Assembly: GCA_022508805.1 (NCBI GenBank)
Contig: JAFLUM010000003.1
Coordinates: 62,001-126,000, forward strand
Direction: 5' to 3'
From: Oscillospiraceae bacterium
GTDB lineage: Bacteria > Bacillota > Clostridia > Oscillospirales > Acutalibacteraceae
Length of the DNA: 64,000 nt
Shown: positions 19,517 to 28,077 of the stretch, piece by piece
Layout of the letters: each line of letters starts with the position of its first letter
Position numbering within the stretch: the first letter of the stretch is position 1
Made by a program: the position numbers and the translations under genes
Notes under the pieces: generated by a model
Database searches by the model: none
Seen by the model: only the letters and a program-made list of their open reading frames with translations
Told to the model about the DNA's origin: nothing

Positions 19517-19559
19517 CTTCCTTAGTTTTGTTTTTTGTCAGGATGGTTTCGAACTGACA
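19517..19559 (-). promoter_or_regulatory. preQ1-I riboswitch
   Basis: On the minus strand, TGTCAG (19554-19559) pairs with CTGACA (19536-19541) around a loop TTCGAAACCATC. An A-rich tail AAAAAACAAAACTAAGGA follows, the hallmark of the preQ1-I pseudoknot. The tail runs straight into the queT ribosome site AAGGAAG, so ligand binding should block translation. The downstream queT gene agrees. Confidence 0.88.
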
Positions 19560-19584
19560 TTTTTTAATATATATGTGAACAGCC

Positions 19585-20742
19585 TTACAGCTCGATTGCG
19601 GGGATACGCGGTATTTTTTTGATTTTACCTCTCAAAATTCTTTTAGGTGTAGCTATCATATTTCCGTTTGCAGTGGAAAATAGATGTTTGAGAACTTTCA
19701 ACATAAGTGCACGGGTATCAGGATCCAGATCCTTTAGAGTATCTATCATTGTGGGAATATTGCCCTTTAAATTTACCGCCCACTGACCGAAGGTGGCGGC
19801 ATTCTGTCCGTTAGTTTCGGCGATTATATTGAACAGCGACTCAACAAACAGCTCTCGCTGGTGCGGTTCAAAACCGTATACCAAATCGTTAAAGGTGTCA
19901 TCAATGATCAGTGCTCTCGTAAACACTCTGCTTCCGCTGACAAAGTCGTTATTTTCAATCTGCCACATAAACGGATCATGCTGAAAAAATCCTATACCGT
20001 GGCTTTTTATTACTCTGTAGCTTCCGCGGTTATTAAGGATCATACCTATCATCGATTCCTCAGGAACGAATTTGACTATTTTGCGTTCATTTTTCAAATA
20101 TTTTTCGGAGTTTATAAATTCCTCGGTAAAACCGGGATTGTCAAAGCACAGAATTTCCGAAATTTTCCCCTTTATATCATCGGAACACATAACGCCGGAG
20201 TAAATGGCAAGGTTTCCGCCCTTTGAATGACCGATAAGCGTAATTTCACCGTTAAATTTTGATGCAACCTTTTCCACATACGGAACACTTAATTTCTGCG
20301 AACCGACAGGGGATGTGAAAAGCATATTGAAGTTCTCTTTCCAGCCTATAATAGTAGAGTCGGTTCCTCTGAAAGCAATATAAGCGTGATCAGGGTCAGT
20401 AATAAAAGTGACCGCAGAAAACTGTATGTCATTTTCGTTGTCAAGTATATTTTGATAATAGTTTACAAGGATATTGCCGTACCTTTTGCTGTACGCGAGA
20501 GCGTTGAGCAGCATTTTGTTATTTTCGGCAGTCCTCGGTAATGGGAAAAGTGAGTTGTAATCAGGATGTTCAGCTATTTCAGAAAGCGAAACTCCTTGGC
20601 TTTGGCTCGCTATTTCGGGTACAATGCCGTCAAAGTTCAAATATGAGAGCTGGGCGAAAATAAGTCCGTCGATTTTTGAAAACGGCAGTGTTTTAAAGTC
20701 CTTGTTTGCGTTCAAAATCGCATATTCGATTATATTTGCCAC
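19585..20742 (-). CDS. DUF2974 (Mbeg1-like) alpha/beta-hydrolase
   Basis: A 385-residue lipase-like protein of the DUF2974 group. The nucleophile elbow GHSKGGNLAIYSG lies near residue 172, after FITDPDHAYIAFRGTDST, the usual lipase-3-like FRGT segment. There is no signal peptide, so it is probably cytosolic. The start is a GTG behind GGAGC, and the gene begins 12 bases after carB on the same strand, suggesting co-transcription with carAB. The physiological substrate is not known. Confidence 0.8.
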   Translation of the reverse strand: MANIIEYAILNANKDFKTLPFSKIDGLIFAQLSYLNFDGIVPEIASQSQGVSLSEIAEHPDYNSLFPLPRTAENNKMLLNALAYSKRYGNILVNYYQNILDNENDIQFSAVTFITDPDHAYIAFRGTDSTIIGWKENFNMLFTSPVGSQKLSVPYVEKVASKFNGEITLIGHSKGGNLAIYSGVMCSDDIKGKISEILCFDNPGFTEEFINSEKYLKNERKIVKFVPEESMIGMILNNRGSYRVIKSHGIGFFQHDPFMWQIENNDFVSGSRVFTRALIIDDTFNDLVYGFEPHQRELFVESLFNIIAETNGQNAATFGQWAVNLKGNIPTMIDTLKDLDPDTRALMLKVLKHLFSTANGNMIATPKRILRGKIKKIPRIPAIEL

Positions 20743-20754
20743 AAAAACAGCTCC

Positions 20755-23700
20755 TTATTTCTGAATTTTAAGCGTTGCAATATCTGTAAGGCTCATTTTG
20801 CCGTCAGGGATAATAAACGTACTTCTCATAATGCTCAAAGCCGCATCAAGAGATGTAAGACAGGATGTGCCCGATTCAACGGCAATTCGTCTCAACTTAA
20901 AGCCGTCGCGGTTTGCCAGTCTGCCGTGTGTGGGCGTGTTTATGATAAGCGAAACGTCACCCTCGTGCAGCATATCCATAATATTGGGATGCTCACCAGT
21001 GAGCGGGTTAACGGATTTGCAGGGAACGCCTGCATCTTCCAGCGCCGCTTTAGTGCCGGGAGTTGCATAGAATTCAAATTCAGAATCTTTAAATTCCGTA
21101 AGCATTTGTGCAACCTCTTTTTTATCCTTATCGCGTACGGTAACAATAATTTTTGCGTTTTTGGGCATTGATATTCCGCCGCCGTCAAAGGCTTTAAGAA
21201 GAGCTTCATTGTAATCTTTAGAGATGCCGAGCACCTCTCCCGTGGATTTCATTTCAGGACCCAATGAGGTGTCCGCACCGATGATCTTTTCAAATGAGAA
21301 TACGGGGAGCTTAATTGCGTAGTATCCGCTGTTCTTATAAAGTCCCGTGCCGTATCCCATATCCTTTATTTTTTCACCGAGCATCGCACGGGTTGCAAGG
21401 GCGATCGCAGGTATACCCGTGACCTTGCTTATGTACGGAACGGTTCTCGACGAACGGGGGTTTACCTCGATTATATATACAGTCTCACGCAGTACAATAA
21501 ATTGTATGTTCATCATTCCCACAACATGCAGAGCGGAGGCAAGACGCTTTGTATAGTCAACTATGGTTTTCTGCACCTTTTGAGAAAGCGTAACTGCGGG
21601 ATAAACAGAAATTGAGTCACCTGAGTGTATGCCTGCACGGTCAATATGCTCCATAATTCCGGGTATAAGAATGTCCCTGCCGTCGCATATTGCATCGACC
21701 TCTACCTCTTGACCCATAAGGTATTTGTCTACCAGCACCGGATGCTCCGAAAGGTCGGGGATAGTGCGGGTGATTATATCCATAAATTCAAGTATATCCT
21801 CGTCACCTGCGGCGATCTGCATACCCTGACCGCCTAAAACATAGCTGGGACGGACGAGCACAGGGTAACCGAGTGAGTGAGCAGCGGCAACAGCCTCCTG
21901 AGCAGTGAATACGGTCTGTCCCTTGGGACGTGCGATATCGCAGAATTCAAGGATTTCGTCAAAACGCTCTCTGTCCTCGGCGGCATCAACGTGGTCGGCG
22001 TCCGTACCGAGTATCTTTACGCCCAAATCGTTCAGTGTTTTTGTAAGCTTTATCGCAGTCTGTCCGCCGAACTGGACTATAGCACCGTCGGGCTTTTCCA
22101 ATTCAACAATGCTCGTCACGTATTCGGGAGTAAGCGGCTCAAAATAAAGCTTATCCGAAACGTCAAAGTCAGTGGATACTGTCTCAGGGTTGTTGTTGAC
22201 GATTATCGCCTCACAGCCGGCATTTTTAAGCGCCCAAACGCTGTGAACGGAGCAATAGTCGAATTCGATTCCCTGTCCTATTCTGATGGGACCCGAACCC
22301 AATACCATAATTTTTTTCTTGTCGGTTTTAGGGTCAACCTCGTTTTCTACACCGTAATCGGAGTAGTAATACGGAGTTTGTGCCGAAAATTCAGCGGCAC
22401 AGGTATCAACCACCGAGAATGAGGGCTTGATGTTCCACAATTCCCTCATATTTTTAACGGCAGCCTTTGTAACACAGGCATTTTTTGCTATGACCGCGTC
22501 AGTAAAGCCGAGGCGTTTTGCCTCAAGCAGCGTTTCGGGGTCAAATTTACCGCTTTTCAGCTTTTTTTCCATGTCGACAATGACCTTGATTTTCTCAAGG
22601 AACCACATATCTATTTTTGTTATACCGTGTATCTCTTCAAGCGAAATACCGTTGAATATGGATGCGGCGATAACGTAAAGACGCTGATTGTCGATATTGT
22701 GAAGCAGTTCATAGAGATTACTGTTATCAAGCCGCACAAAGCTGTCAAGCAAAAGGCTTTCCTTATTTTCCTCTAATGAATGCAACGCCTTATGCAGAGC
22801 CGCCTCAAAGGAGCGGGCTATTGCCATGACTTCGCCTGTCGCTTTCATCTGCGTGCCCAGGGTTTTTGCGGCGGTGACAAATTTGTCAAAGGGCCATTTC
22901 GGTATTTTTACAACACAGTAGTCAAGTGCAGGCTCAAAAGAGGCAAAGGTCTTGCCTGTTACGGCGTTGGGAATTTCATCAAGTCCAAGTCCAAGCGCGA
23001 TCTTTGCGGCAACCCTTGCTATGGGGTAGCCGGTAGCCTTAGATGCCAACGCTGACGAACGGGAAACTCTGGGATTGACCTCAATTACCGCATATTGGAA
23101 TGAATCGGGATGCAAAGCAAACTGAACATTACAGCCGCCTTGAATACCCAACTCGGTTATTATGTTCAGCGCCGCCGAACGCAGCATCTGATATTCCTTA
23201 TCCATAAGCGTTTGAGAGGGGGCAACGACTATGGAGTCACCTGTATGTACGCCGACAGGGTCAAGGTTTTCCATATTACAAACGGTAATGCAGTTGCCCT
23301 TTGAGTCACGCATTACCTCATATTCTATCTCTTTCCAGCCGGCAATGCACTTTTCGATAAGCACCTGGTTAACGCGTGAAAGACGGATGCCGTTTGATGC
23401 TATTTCGCGTAATTCTTCCTCATTGTCGGCAATACCGCCGCCCGTTCCGCCGAGAGTGTAAGCAGGGCGTACAATAACCGGATATCCTATTTTTGCGGAA
23501 AAATCTACTGCATCCTCAACCGTCTCAACAACAAGCGAATCTATGCACGGCTCGCCGATTTTTTCCATAGTATCCTTAAAGCTCTGTCTGTCCTCGGCTT
23601 TTTTGATAGCGTCGGCGTTTATACCGATAAGCCGCACATTATTTTCTTTAAGTACGCCGATCTCCTCAAGCTCCATAGCAAGATTAAGTCCCGTTTGACC

Positions 23701-23970
23701 GCCAAGGGTGGGGAGTATGGAGTCGGGTTTTTCTTTTTCTATAATTTTGGTAAGTGTGGGGATAGTCAGCGGCTCAATATACACCTTGTCGGCAATATCG
23801 CCGTCCGTCATAATGGTAGCGGGATTGGAGTTGACGAGAACTACTTCAACGCCTTCCTCTTTAAGAGAGCGGCAGGCTTGAGTACCTGCGTAGTCAAATT
23901 CGGCAGCCTGTCCGATAATAATGGGACCCGAGCCGATAACCAAAACCTTTTTTATGCTTTTATCAATCAT
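20755..23970 (-). CDS. carB: Carbamoyl-phosphate synthase large subunit
   Basis: A 1071-residue synthetase, close to the usual 1073. It contains two homologous ATP-grasp halves, each with a Rossmann-like start (VLVIGSGPIIIGQAAEFDYAG and MVLGSGPIRIGQGIEFDYC), and a C-terminal MGS-like allosteric domain (about 930-1071). It makes carbamoyl phosphate from bicarbonate, ATP and ammonia supplied by CarA, for pyrimidines and arginine. The gene overlaps carA by 8 bases. No PyrR-type attenuator was seen in front of carA. Confidence 0.98.
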   Translation of the reverse strand: MIDKSIKKVLVIGSGPIIIGQAAEFDYAGTQACRSLKEEGVEVVLVNSNPATIMTDGDIADKVYIEPLTIPTLTKIIEKEKPDSILPTLGGQTGLNLAMELEEIGVLKENNVRLIGINADAIKKAEDRQSFKDTMEKIGEPCIDSLVVETVEDAVDFSAKIGYPVIVRPAYTLGGTGGGIADNEEELREIASNGIRLSRVNQVLIEKCIAGWKEIEYEVMRDSKGNCITVCNMENLDPVGVHTGDSIVVAPSQTLMDKEYQMLRSAALNIITELGIQGGCNVQFALHPDSFQYAVIEVNPRVSRSSALASKATGYPIARVAAKIALGLGLDEIPNAVTGKTFASFEPALDYCVVKIPKWPFDKFVTAAKTLGTQMKATGEVMAIARSFEAALHKALHSLEENKESLLLDSFVRLDNSNLYELLHNIDNQRLYVIAASIFNGISLEEIHGITKIDMWFLEKIKVIVDMEKKLKSGKFDPETLLEAKRLGFTDAVIAKNACVTKAAVKNMRELWNIKPSFSVVDTCAAEFSAQTPYYYSDYGVENEVDPKTDKKKIMVLGSGPIRIGQGIEFDYCSVHSVWALKNAGCEAIIVNNNPETVSTDFDVSDKLYFEPLTPEYVTSIVELEKPDGAIVQFGGQTAIKLTKTLNDLGVKILGTDADHVDAAEDRERFDEILEFCDIARPKGQTVFTAQEAVAAAHSLGYPVLVRPSYVLGGQGMQIAAGDEDILEFMDIITRTIPDLSEHPVLVDKYLMGQEVEVDAICDGRDILIPGIMEHIDRAGIHSGDSISVYPAVTLSQKVQKTIVDYTKRLASALHVVGMMNIQFIVLRETVYIIEVNPRSSRTVPYISKVTGIPAIALATRAMLGEKIKDMGYGTGLYKNSGYYAIKLPVFSFEKIIGADTSLGPEMKSTGEVLGISKDYNEALLKAFDGGGISMPKNAKIIVTVRDKDKKEVAQMLTEFKDSEFEFYATPGTKAALEDAGVPCKSVNPLTGEHPNIMDMLHEGDVSLIINTPTHGRLANRDGFKLRRIAVESGTSCLTSLDAALSIMRSTFIIPDGKMSLTDIATLKIQK

Positions 23971-25042
23971 CGTAGCGGCCCTCCCTTACCATTTTTAAAA
24001 ATCTGTCAAACAAAAACGAGGTGTCTCTGGGACCTGAATTCGCTTCGGGGTGGAACTGCACGGTGAATACCGGCTTTCCGTGATAAACTATGCCCTCAAC
24101 AGTGGAGTCGTTTACGTTTATGCAGTTGATCTCAGCGTTAGACGGCAGTCCCTTACCGTTTACCATATATCCGTGATTTTGTGAGGAGAGATACGTCCTG
24201 TCTTCGTGTATAAACTTAACAGGATGATTGGCTCCTCTGTGACCGTATTTCATTCTCTCGGTCTCCCCGCCGTTTGCAAGAGCCATAAGCTGATGTCCAA
24301 GGCATATTGCAAAGGTGGGTATACCGTAATCGTATAGCTTTTTGATTTCCTTTATTATACTGACACAATCAGACGGGTCACCCGGTCCGTTGGAAAGCAT
24401 AATGCCGTCGGGTGAAGCCTTGATTATCTCTTCCGCCGTGGTAAGTGCAGGATATACCGTTACAGCACAGCCTCTTTGCACAAGACTGTTACCGATATTT
24501 CTTTTTGTGCCGAAGTCCATAAGTGCAATTTTTGCACCGTCACCGCCGGAAAGTACGGTGGGCTTGTCCGCTGTGACCGATTCAACCAGCTTTTCCTGAC
24601 GGTACGCTTTAATTTTTTCCATAAGTCCGTCTTTGTCGGAAATATCCGCCGTGATGATTCCGCGCATGGTTCCGCTCTCACGCAGTCTTTTAACGATCGA
24701 ACGCGTATCCAGTCCCGAAACACAGGGGATATCATATTTTATAAGCAGCTCTTCAAGGGTCATCTCATTTCTGAAATTTGACGGAGTAGAGCACAGCTCG
24801 TGTACTAAAAACGCACACGGCTGAAGACGCGAACTCTCAAAATCCTTTTCGCTTACTCCGTAGTTACCTATCATCGGATACGTCATAACAATACCCTGAC
24901 CCGCATATGACGGGTCGGTGAGTATCTCAACATATCCCGTCATCGAGGTGTTGAATACTATTTCACAAACGGTCTCTTTGAAGCTACCTCTTGCTTCTCC
25001 GCCGTAAACTGAGCCGTCCTCAAGCATTAAATATGCTTTCAA
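23963..25042 (-). CDS. carA: Carbamoyl-phosphate synthase small subunit (glutaminase)
   Basis: A protein of about 359 residues. The N-terminal CPSase small domain begins KAYLMLEDGSVYGGEARG. The class I glutamine amidotransferase domain has the nucleophile in TFAICLGHQLMALA and the His/Glu pair in VQFHPEANSGP. It delivers ammonia to CarB. I chose the TTG at 25042, because the family typically starts MKAYL and an AGAAAGG lies 11 bases upstream; an in-frame TTG at 25054 abuts that ribosome site. A promoter at 25075-25103 gives a short leader with no attenuator. Confidence 0.96.
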   Translation of the reverse strand: MKAYLMLEDGSVYGGEARGSFKETVCEIVFNTSMTGYVEILTDPSYAGQGIVMTYPMIGNYGVSEKDFESSRLQPCAFLVHELCSTPSNFRNEMTLEELLIKYDIPCVSGLDTRSIVKRLRESGTMRGIITADISDKDGLMEKIKAYRQEKLVESVTADKPTVLSGGDGAKIALMDFGTKRNIGNSLVQRGCAVTVYPALTTAEEIIKASPDGIMLSNGPGDPSDCVSIIKEIKKLYDYGIPTFAICLGHQLMALANGGETERMKYGHRGANHPVKFIHEDRTYLSSQNHGYMVNGKGLPSNAEINCINVNDSTVEGIVYHGKPVFTVQFHPEANSGPRDTSFLFDRFLKMVREGRYDD

Positions 25043-25074
25043 AATCCGCACCAACCTTTCTAATATATCAAATC

Positions 25075-25103
25075 ATTATACCATATTAAGCTTTTTTATT
25101 CAA
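25075..25103 (-). promoter_or_regulatory. Promoter of carA
   Basis: Minus-strand TTGAAT (25098-25103) and TATAAT (25075-25080) with a 17-base spacer. Transcription would start about 25 bases before the carA start. Confidence 0.75.
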
Positions 25104-25107
25104 TATC

Positions 25108-25163
25108 AAGTAGTCGATGATTAAATTGGCAAGAGCGCAGTCATATCTGATCAGCGACTACTT
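25108..25163. repeat. Inverted repeat upstream of the carA promoter
   Basis: AAGTAGTCG at 25108-25116 is the exact reverse complement of CGACTACTT at 25155-25163, with 38 bases between. It lies between the small-gene terminator and the carA promoter. It could be an operator pair or part of a structured RNA; no known motif was recognised. Confidence 0.4.
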
Positions 25164-25170
25164 CTAATTT

Positions 25171-25199
25171 AAAAAACAGCGGCGGAAAAACCGTCGCTG
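25171..25199 (-). terminator. Terminator of the 33-codon small gene
   Basis: On the minus strand, CAGCGACGG pairs with CCGCCGCTG (one G-T wobble) and is followed by six T. It lies just after the small ORF's stop and before the carA promoter. Confidence 0.8.
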
Positions 25200-25202
25200 A
25201 AA

Positions 25203-25304
25203 TTAAAAACAATAGCTTGATTTTTTATTAACGGAAAATAAAAATGAAGATACCGTGACGGCAAATAAACAGATATTCGGCTTTTTAGCTACCGCTTCAG
25301 TCAT
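25203..25304 (-). CDS. Candidate 33-residue small protein
   Basis: This short frame has a full gene set-up: a promoter (25332-25360), a ribosome site (CGGAG, 8 bases before ATG), 33 codons, a stop, and a terminator starting 4 bases later. The product begins MTEAVAKKPNICLF, continues with a hydrophobic AVTVSSFLFSV stretch and ends NKKSSYCF. It has two Cys and a central hydrophobic segment of about 13 residues, short for a full membrane span. I do not recognise it. It could instead be a regulatory RNA whose ORF is accidental. Confidence 0.5.
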   Translation of the reverse strand: MTEAVAKKPNICLFAVTVSSFLFSVNKKSSYCF

Positions 25305-25331
25305 TTCATTCACTCCGTTTGAATTTTCTTA

Positions 25332-25360
25332 ATTTTACCACAAACCGATTTGCCAGTCAA
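25332..25360 (-). promoter_or_regulatory. Promoter of the 33-codon small gene
   Basis: Minus-strand TTGACT (25355-25360) and TAAAAT (25332-25337) with a 17-base spacer. Confidence 0.7.
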
Positions 25361-25469
25361 CGGTTCTTCGATAAAATATCTAATATTGTATACAGTTATA
25401 ATATATTGCAAAGTAAAGACAGGCATTATTACCATTTTGACGAAAATACAAATAAATTTATTTAAACGC

Positions 25470-25498
25470 TTGACAAGAATTGACAGCTATGATACAAT
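25470..25498 (+). promoter_or_regulatory. Promoter of the rpmG-secE-nusG-rpl operon
   Basis: TTGACA (25470-25475) and TACAAT (25493-25498) with a 17-base spacer. A hairpin in the leader (TTCGTCCG with CGGACGAA, 25561-25584) precedes the rpmG ribosome site and lacks a T-run. Confidence 0.8.
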
Positions 25499-25607
25499 GT
25501 CCGTACCTCGAAAAAGGGGCTATTTTTTTGCGCCCGTTTTTATGAGGTAGGCTATACACATTCGTCCGCCGATTTTCGGACGAAGCATTAACGGAGGTGC
25601 CGAAAAA

Positions 25608-25757
25608 ATGAGAGTAAAAATCACATTGGCTTGCACAGAGTGCAAACAGCGCAACTACAACACAATGAAAAACAAGAAAAACACTCCCGACCGCCTGGAG
25701 ATGAATAAGTATTGCAGATTCTGCAAGAAACACACTCTCCACAGGGAAACAAAGTAA
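25608..25757 (+). CDS. rpmG: Ribosomal protein bL33
   Basis: A 49-residue large-subunit protein starting [17 protein letters not shown] and containing [16 protein letters not shown] at the end. It keeps both CxxC pairs, so it is the zinc-binding (C+) form. The start lies behind ACGGAGGTG. Position directly before secE-nusG is typical for Firmicutes. Confidence 0.95.
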   Translation: MRVKITLACTECKQRNYNTMKNKKNTPDRLEMNKYCRFCKKHTLHRETK

Positions 25758-25772
25758 CCGGAGGTGCCTAAG

Positions 25773-26126
25773 ATGTCTGACGCAAAAGAAAAGACCACTG
25801 CTGAAGCAAAGGTCAAGGGTAGCAAAAAGCCCAACGGTTCAGGGAAGAAAAAGTTCAGCTTCAAAAAAATAGGCGAAGCAATCAAAAAGTTCTTCAAGGA
25901 CTTTAAGGGCGAGTGCAAAAAGATCAACTGGCCCTCAGGCAAAACAGTTCTCAATAATTCACTCGTTGTTATTGTCGTCGTTATTATCGTCGGTCTTGTA
26001 ATATTCGCAATAGACACAGGTCTTTCCACGATAATCGATGCACTTGTCGGTCTTGCTTCCAAAGGCAACGCTAAAGATGCGGCTGAGACAGCAGCCGAAA
26101 TGATACGCTTGTTTTCATTTAGATAA
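25773..26126 (+). CDS. secE: Preprotein translocase subunit SecE
   Basis: A 117-residue SecE. A Lys-rich N-terminal extension (about residues 1-45, with KVKGSKKPNGSGKKK) precedes the amphipathic helix FFKDFKGECKKINWPSGKTV and one transmembrane helix (about 68-90). SecE stabilises SecY in the Sec translocon. Simple Firmicutes forms are about 60-80 residues, so the extension is longer than usual. I chose ATG 25773 because the in-frame GTG at 25764 lies inside the GGAGGTG ribosome site. It is followed by nusG, the standard order. Confidence 0.93.
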   Translation: MSDAKEKTTAEAKVKGSKKPNGSGKKKFSFKKIGEAIKKFFKDFKGECKKINWPSGKTVLNNSLVVIVVVIIVGLVIFAIDTGLSTIIDALVGLASKGNAKDAAETAAEMIRLFSFR

Positions 26127-26141
26127 TCGGAGGATATAAGA

Positions 26142-26702
26142 ATGGCTGATATCTCCAAATGGTATGTCGTGCATACCTATTCCGGTTACGAAAACAAGGT
26201 GGCAACGAACATCGAAAAAATCGTTGAAAACCGCAAAATGCACGATCTTATCCTTGAGGTAAAGGTTCCCACCGAGATCGTTACCGAGATCAAGGACGAT
26301 CAAAAGCGAGAAGTTGAAAGAAAAATTTTCCCGGGTTATGTAATGGTCAAGGTTGCCGTGTTTGAAGATGAAGATACGGGCGATCTTGAAATGACGGATG
26401 ATACTTGGTACGTTATCCGCAACACACGCGGCGTTACGGGCTTTGTCGGACCCGAGAGCAAGCCTGTTCCTCTTACCGAGGCTGAGGTTTACGCCATGGG
26501 CGTTGAGAAAAAGATTATTGAAATTGACTACGAAATAGGTGATATGGTCAAAATCATTGACGGTGCTTTTGAGGGTATCATCGGCGTTGTCCGTGAGCTT
26601 GATGTTGACGGTAATTCCGTCTGCGTAGTTATTTCGATGCTCGGCAGAGAAACTCCTGTCGATTTAGAGCTCGATCAGGTAGAAAAGGTCGAGGAAGATT
26701 AA
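26142..26702 (+). CDS. nusG: Transcription termination/antitermination factor NusG
   Basis: A 186-residue protein with an N-terminal NGN domain (WYVVHTYSGYENKVATNIEK near the start, then KIFPGYVMVKV near residue 65 and WYVIRNTRGVTGFVG near 88) and a C-terminal KOW domain (GDMVKIIDGAFEGIIGVVREL). It binds RNA polymerase and links it to ribosomes and elongation control. The start follows CGGAGGATATAAG. It lies 15 bases after secE. Confidence 0.97.
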   Translation: MADISKWYVVHTYSGYENKVATNIEKIVENRKMHDLILEVKVPTEIVTEIKDDQKREVERKIFPGYVMVKVAVFEDEDTGDLEMTDDTWYVIRNTRGVTGFVGPESKPVPLTEAEVYAMGVEKKIIEIDYEIGDMVKIIDGAFEGIIGVVRELDVDGNSVCVVISMLGRETPVDLELDQVEKVEED

Positions 26703-26765
26703 AATTATATTTGGTAATCAGCGTTATATACGCTTTTTATGACGCTCGGCTTATGGGTGAGCGTC

Positions 26766-26805
26766 GTGGGAGGAGCGGCAAGAGCTGTCCGTTCCGCCAT
26801 ACCAC
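26766..26805 (+). promoter_or_regulatory. Candidate ribosomal protein L1 binding site before rplK
   Basis: GTGGGAGG, an inner stem GCGG/CCGC and closing TACCAC form a two-part stem. The same GTGGGAGG...ACCAC pattern recurs between rplK and rplA. Feedback of L1 on its own operon is well known in bacteria. The assignment rests on this internal match and position. Confidence 0.55.
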
Positions 26806-26825
26806 GAATTTTGGAGGTGCTAAAA

Positions 26826-27251
26826 ATGGCTCAAAAAGTAGTAGGCTTAATTAAGCTTCAAATTCCGGCCGGAAAAGCAACACCGGCACCGCCTGTAGGA
26901 CCGGCTCTCGGTCAGCACGGCGTAAACATTATGGCGTTCACAAAAGAATTCAATGAACGCACCAAGAACGATATGGGTCTCATCATTCCCGTAGTTATCA
27001 CGGTTTATGCTGACCGTACGTTCACATTTATAACGAAAACTCCCCCCGCTGCCGTACTCATCAAAAAGGCATGCGGAATCGAGAGTGGTTCAGGCGTTCC
27101 CAACAGAACAAAGGTAGCAACGATCACAAAAGAGCAGATCCAGAAAATTGCTGAGCAGAAAATGCCCGACCTCAATGCCGCAAGCATTGAATCTGCAATG
27201 AGTATGATCGCCGGTACAGCTCGCAGCATGGGCGTTACCGTAGTTGACTGA
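26826..27251 (+). CDS. rplK: Ribosomal protein uL11
   Basis: A 141-residue 50S protein that binds the GTPase-associated region of 23S rRNA. The N-terminus has [20 protein letters not shown] and [14 protein letters not shown], typical of the family. ATG 26826 follows TTGGAGGTGC; the frame is open 29 codons upstream, but that part overlaps the structured leader and is not L11-like. prmA, whose product methylates L11, lies at the end of the window. Confidence 0.98.
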   Translation: MAQKVVGLIKLQIPAGKATPAPPVGPALGQHGVNIMAFTKEFNERTKNDMGLIIPVVITVYADRTFTFITKTPPAAVLIKKACGIESGSGVPNRTKVATITKEQIQKIAEQKMPDLNAASIESAMSMIAGTARSMGVTVVD

Positions 27252-27259
27252 TGCTCCTT

Positions 27260-27290
27260 GTGGGAGGAAAATCAGAATCCGATTAACCAC
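27260..27290 (+). promoter_or_regulatory. Candidate L1 operator between rplK and rplA
   Basis: GTGGGAGG at 27260 with AACCAC at 27285-27290 closes a hairpin just before the rplA ribosome site. This GTGGGAGG...AACCAC pattern is common between rplK and rplA in Firmicutes and matches the L1-binding rRNA mimic. Confidence 0.7.
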
Positions 27291-27309
27291 TTTTTTGGAG
27301 GAATAACTT

Positions 27310-28017
27310 ATGAAACACGGAAAGAAATATGTCGAGAGCGCAAAGCTTATCGACAGAACAAAACTTTATGATACAGCGGATGCTCTCGACATCGCAGTAA
27401 AGGGTGCTACCGCAAAATTTGATGAGACTGTTGAGCTGCACGTTCGCTTAGGCGTTGACTCACGTCATGCTGACCAGCAGGTCAGAGGCGCTGTTGTGCT
27501 TCCCAACGGTACAGGTAAAAACGTAAGAGTTGCGGTTTTTGCTAAGGGCGATAAAGCTGATGCAGCCGCTGCAGCGGGCGCAGAAGTAGTCGGCGCTGAG
27601 GATCTTGTTGCTCAGATTCAGGGCGGCTTTATGGACTTTGACGTTTGTATCGCAAGCCCCGATATGATGGGTCTTGTAGGTCGTCTCGGTAAGCTCCTCG
27701 GTCCCCGCGGACTTATGCCCAGCCCCAAGGCAGGTACAGTTACTCCCGACGTAGCAAAGGCAGTTACTGAGGCTAAAGCAGGTAAGATTGAGTACCGTCT
27801 TGATAAGACCAACATCATTCACTGCCCCATCGGCAAGGTTTCCTTCGGCCCCGAAAAGCTCAAGGAAAATCTTGACACTCTTATGGATGCTATCGTTAAG
27901 GCTAAGCCCGCCGCTGCAAAGGGTCAGTACATTAGATCTTGCGCAGTTGCCACCACAATGGGCCCCGGCATTAAGATCAATCCCAACAAATTCACAGCAG
28001 TTTCTACTGCCCAGTAA
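27310..28017 (+). CDS. rplA: Ribosomal protein uL1
   Basis: A 235-residue protein of the L1 stalk. It starts [16 protein letters not shown] and contains the family signature around [20 protein letters not shown] near residue 125. It binds 23S rRNA and, in excess, its own mRNA. The start follows TTTGGAGGAATAACTT. The length is typical. Confidence 0.98.
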   Translation: MKHGKKYVESAKLIDRTKLYDTADALDIAVKGATAKFDETVELHVRLGVDSRHADQQVRGAVVLPNGTGKNVRVAVFAKGDKADAAAAAGAEVVGAEDLVAQIQGGFMDFDVCIASPDMMGLVGRLGKLLGPRGLMPSPKAGTVTPDVAKAVTEAKAGKIEYRLDKTNIIHCPIGKVSFGPEKLKENLDTLMDAIVKAKPAAAKGQYIRSCAVATTMGPGIKINPNKFTAVSTAQ

Positions 28018-28027
28018 AACAAAATAC

Positions 28028-28059
28028 TTGACAACGCCTTTATGGTGTGTTAGTATAAT
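28028..28059 (+). promoter_or_regulatory. Promoter of rplJ-rplL
   Basis: TTGACA at 28028-28033 is followed by TAGTATAAT at 28051-28059. TAGTAT gives a 17-base spacer; the overlapping TATAAT would give 20. It lies right after rplA, so rplJL has its own transcript. Confidence 0.65.
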
Positions 28060-28077
28060 TTAGCGGTTTTCCGCAGC

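Noticed and set aside
21877..22422. 181-codon frame opposite carB
   Set aside because: Lies wholly inside the conserved carB gene on the other strand and has no domain signature.
25055..25170. Possible PyrR-type attenuator for carAB
   Set aside because: The hairpin at 25171-25199 lies upstream of the carA promoter, so it cannot attenuate that transcript.
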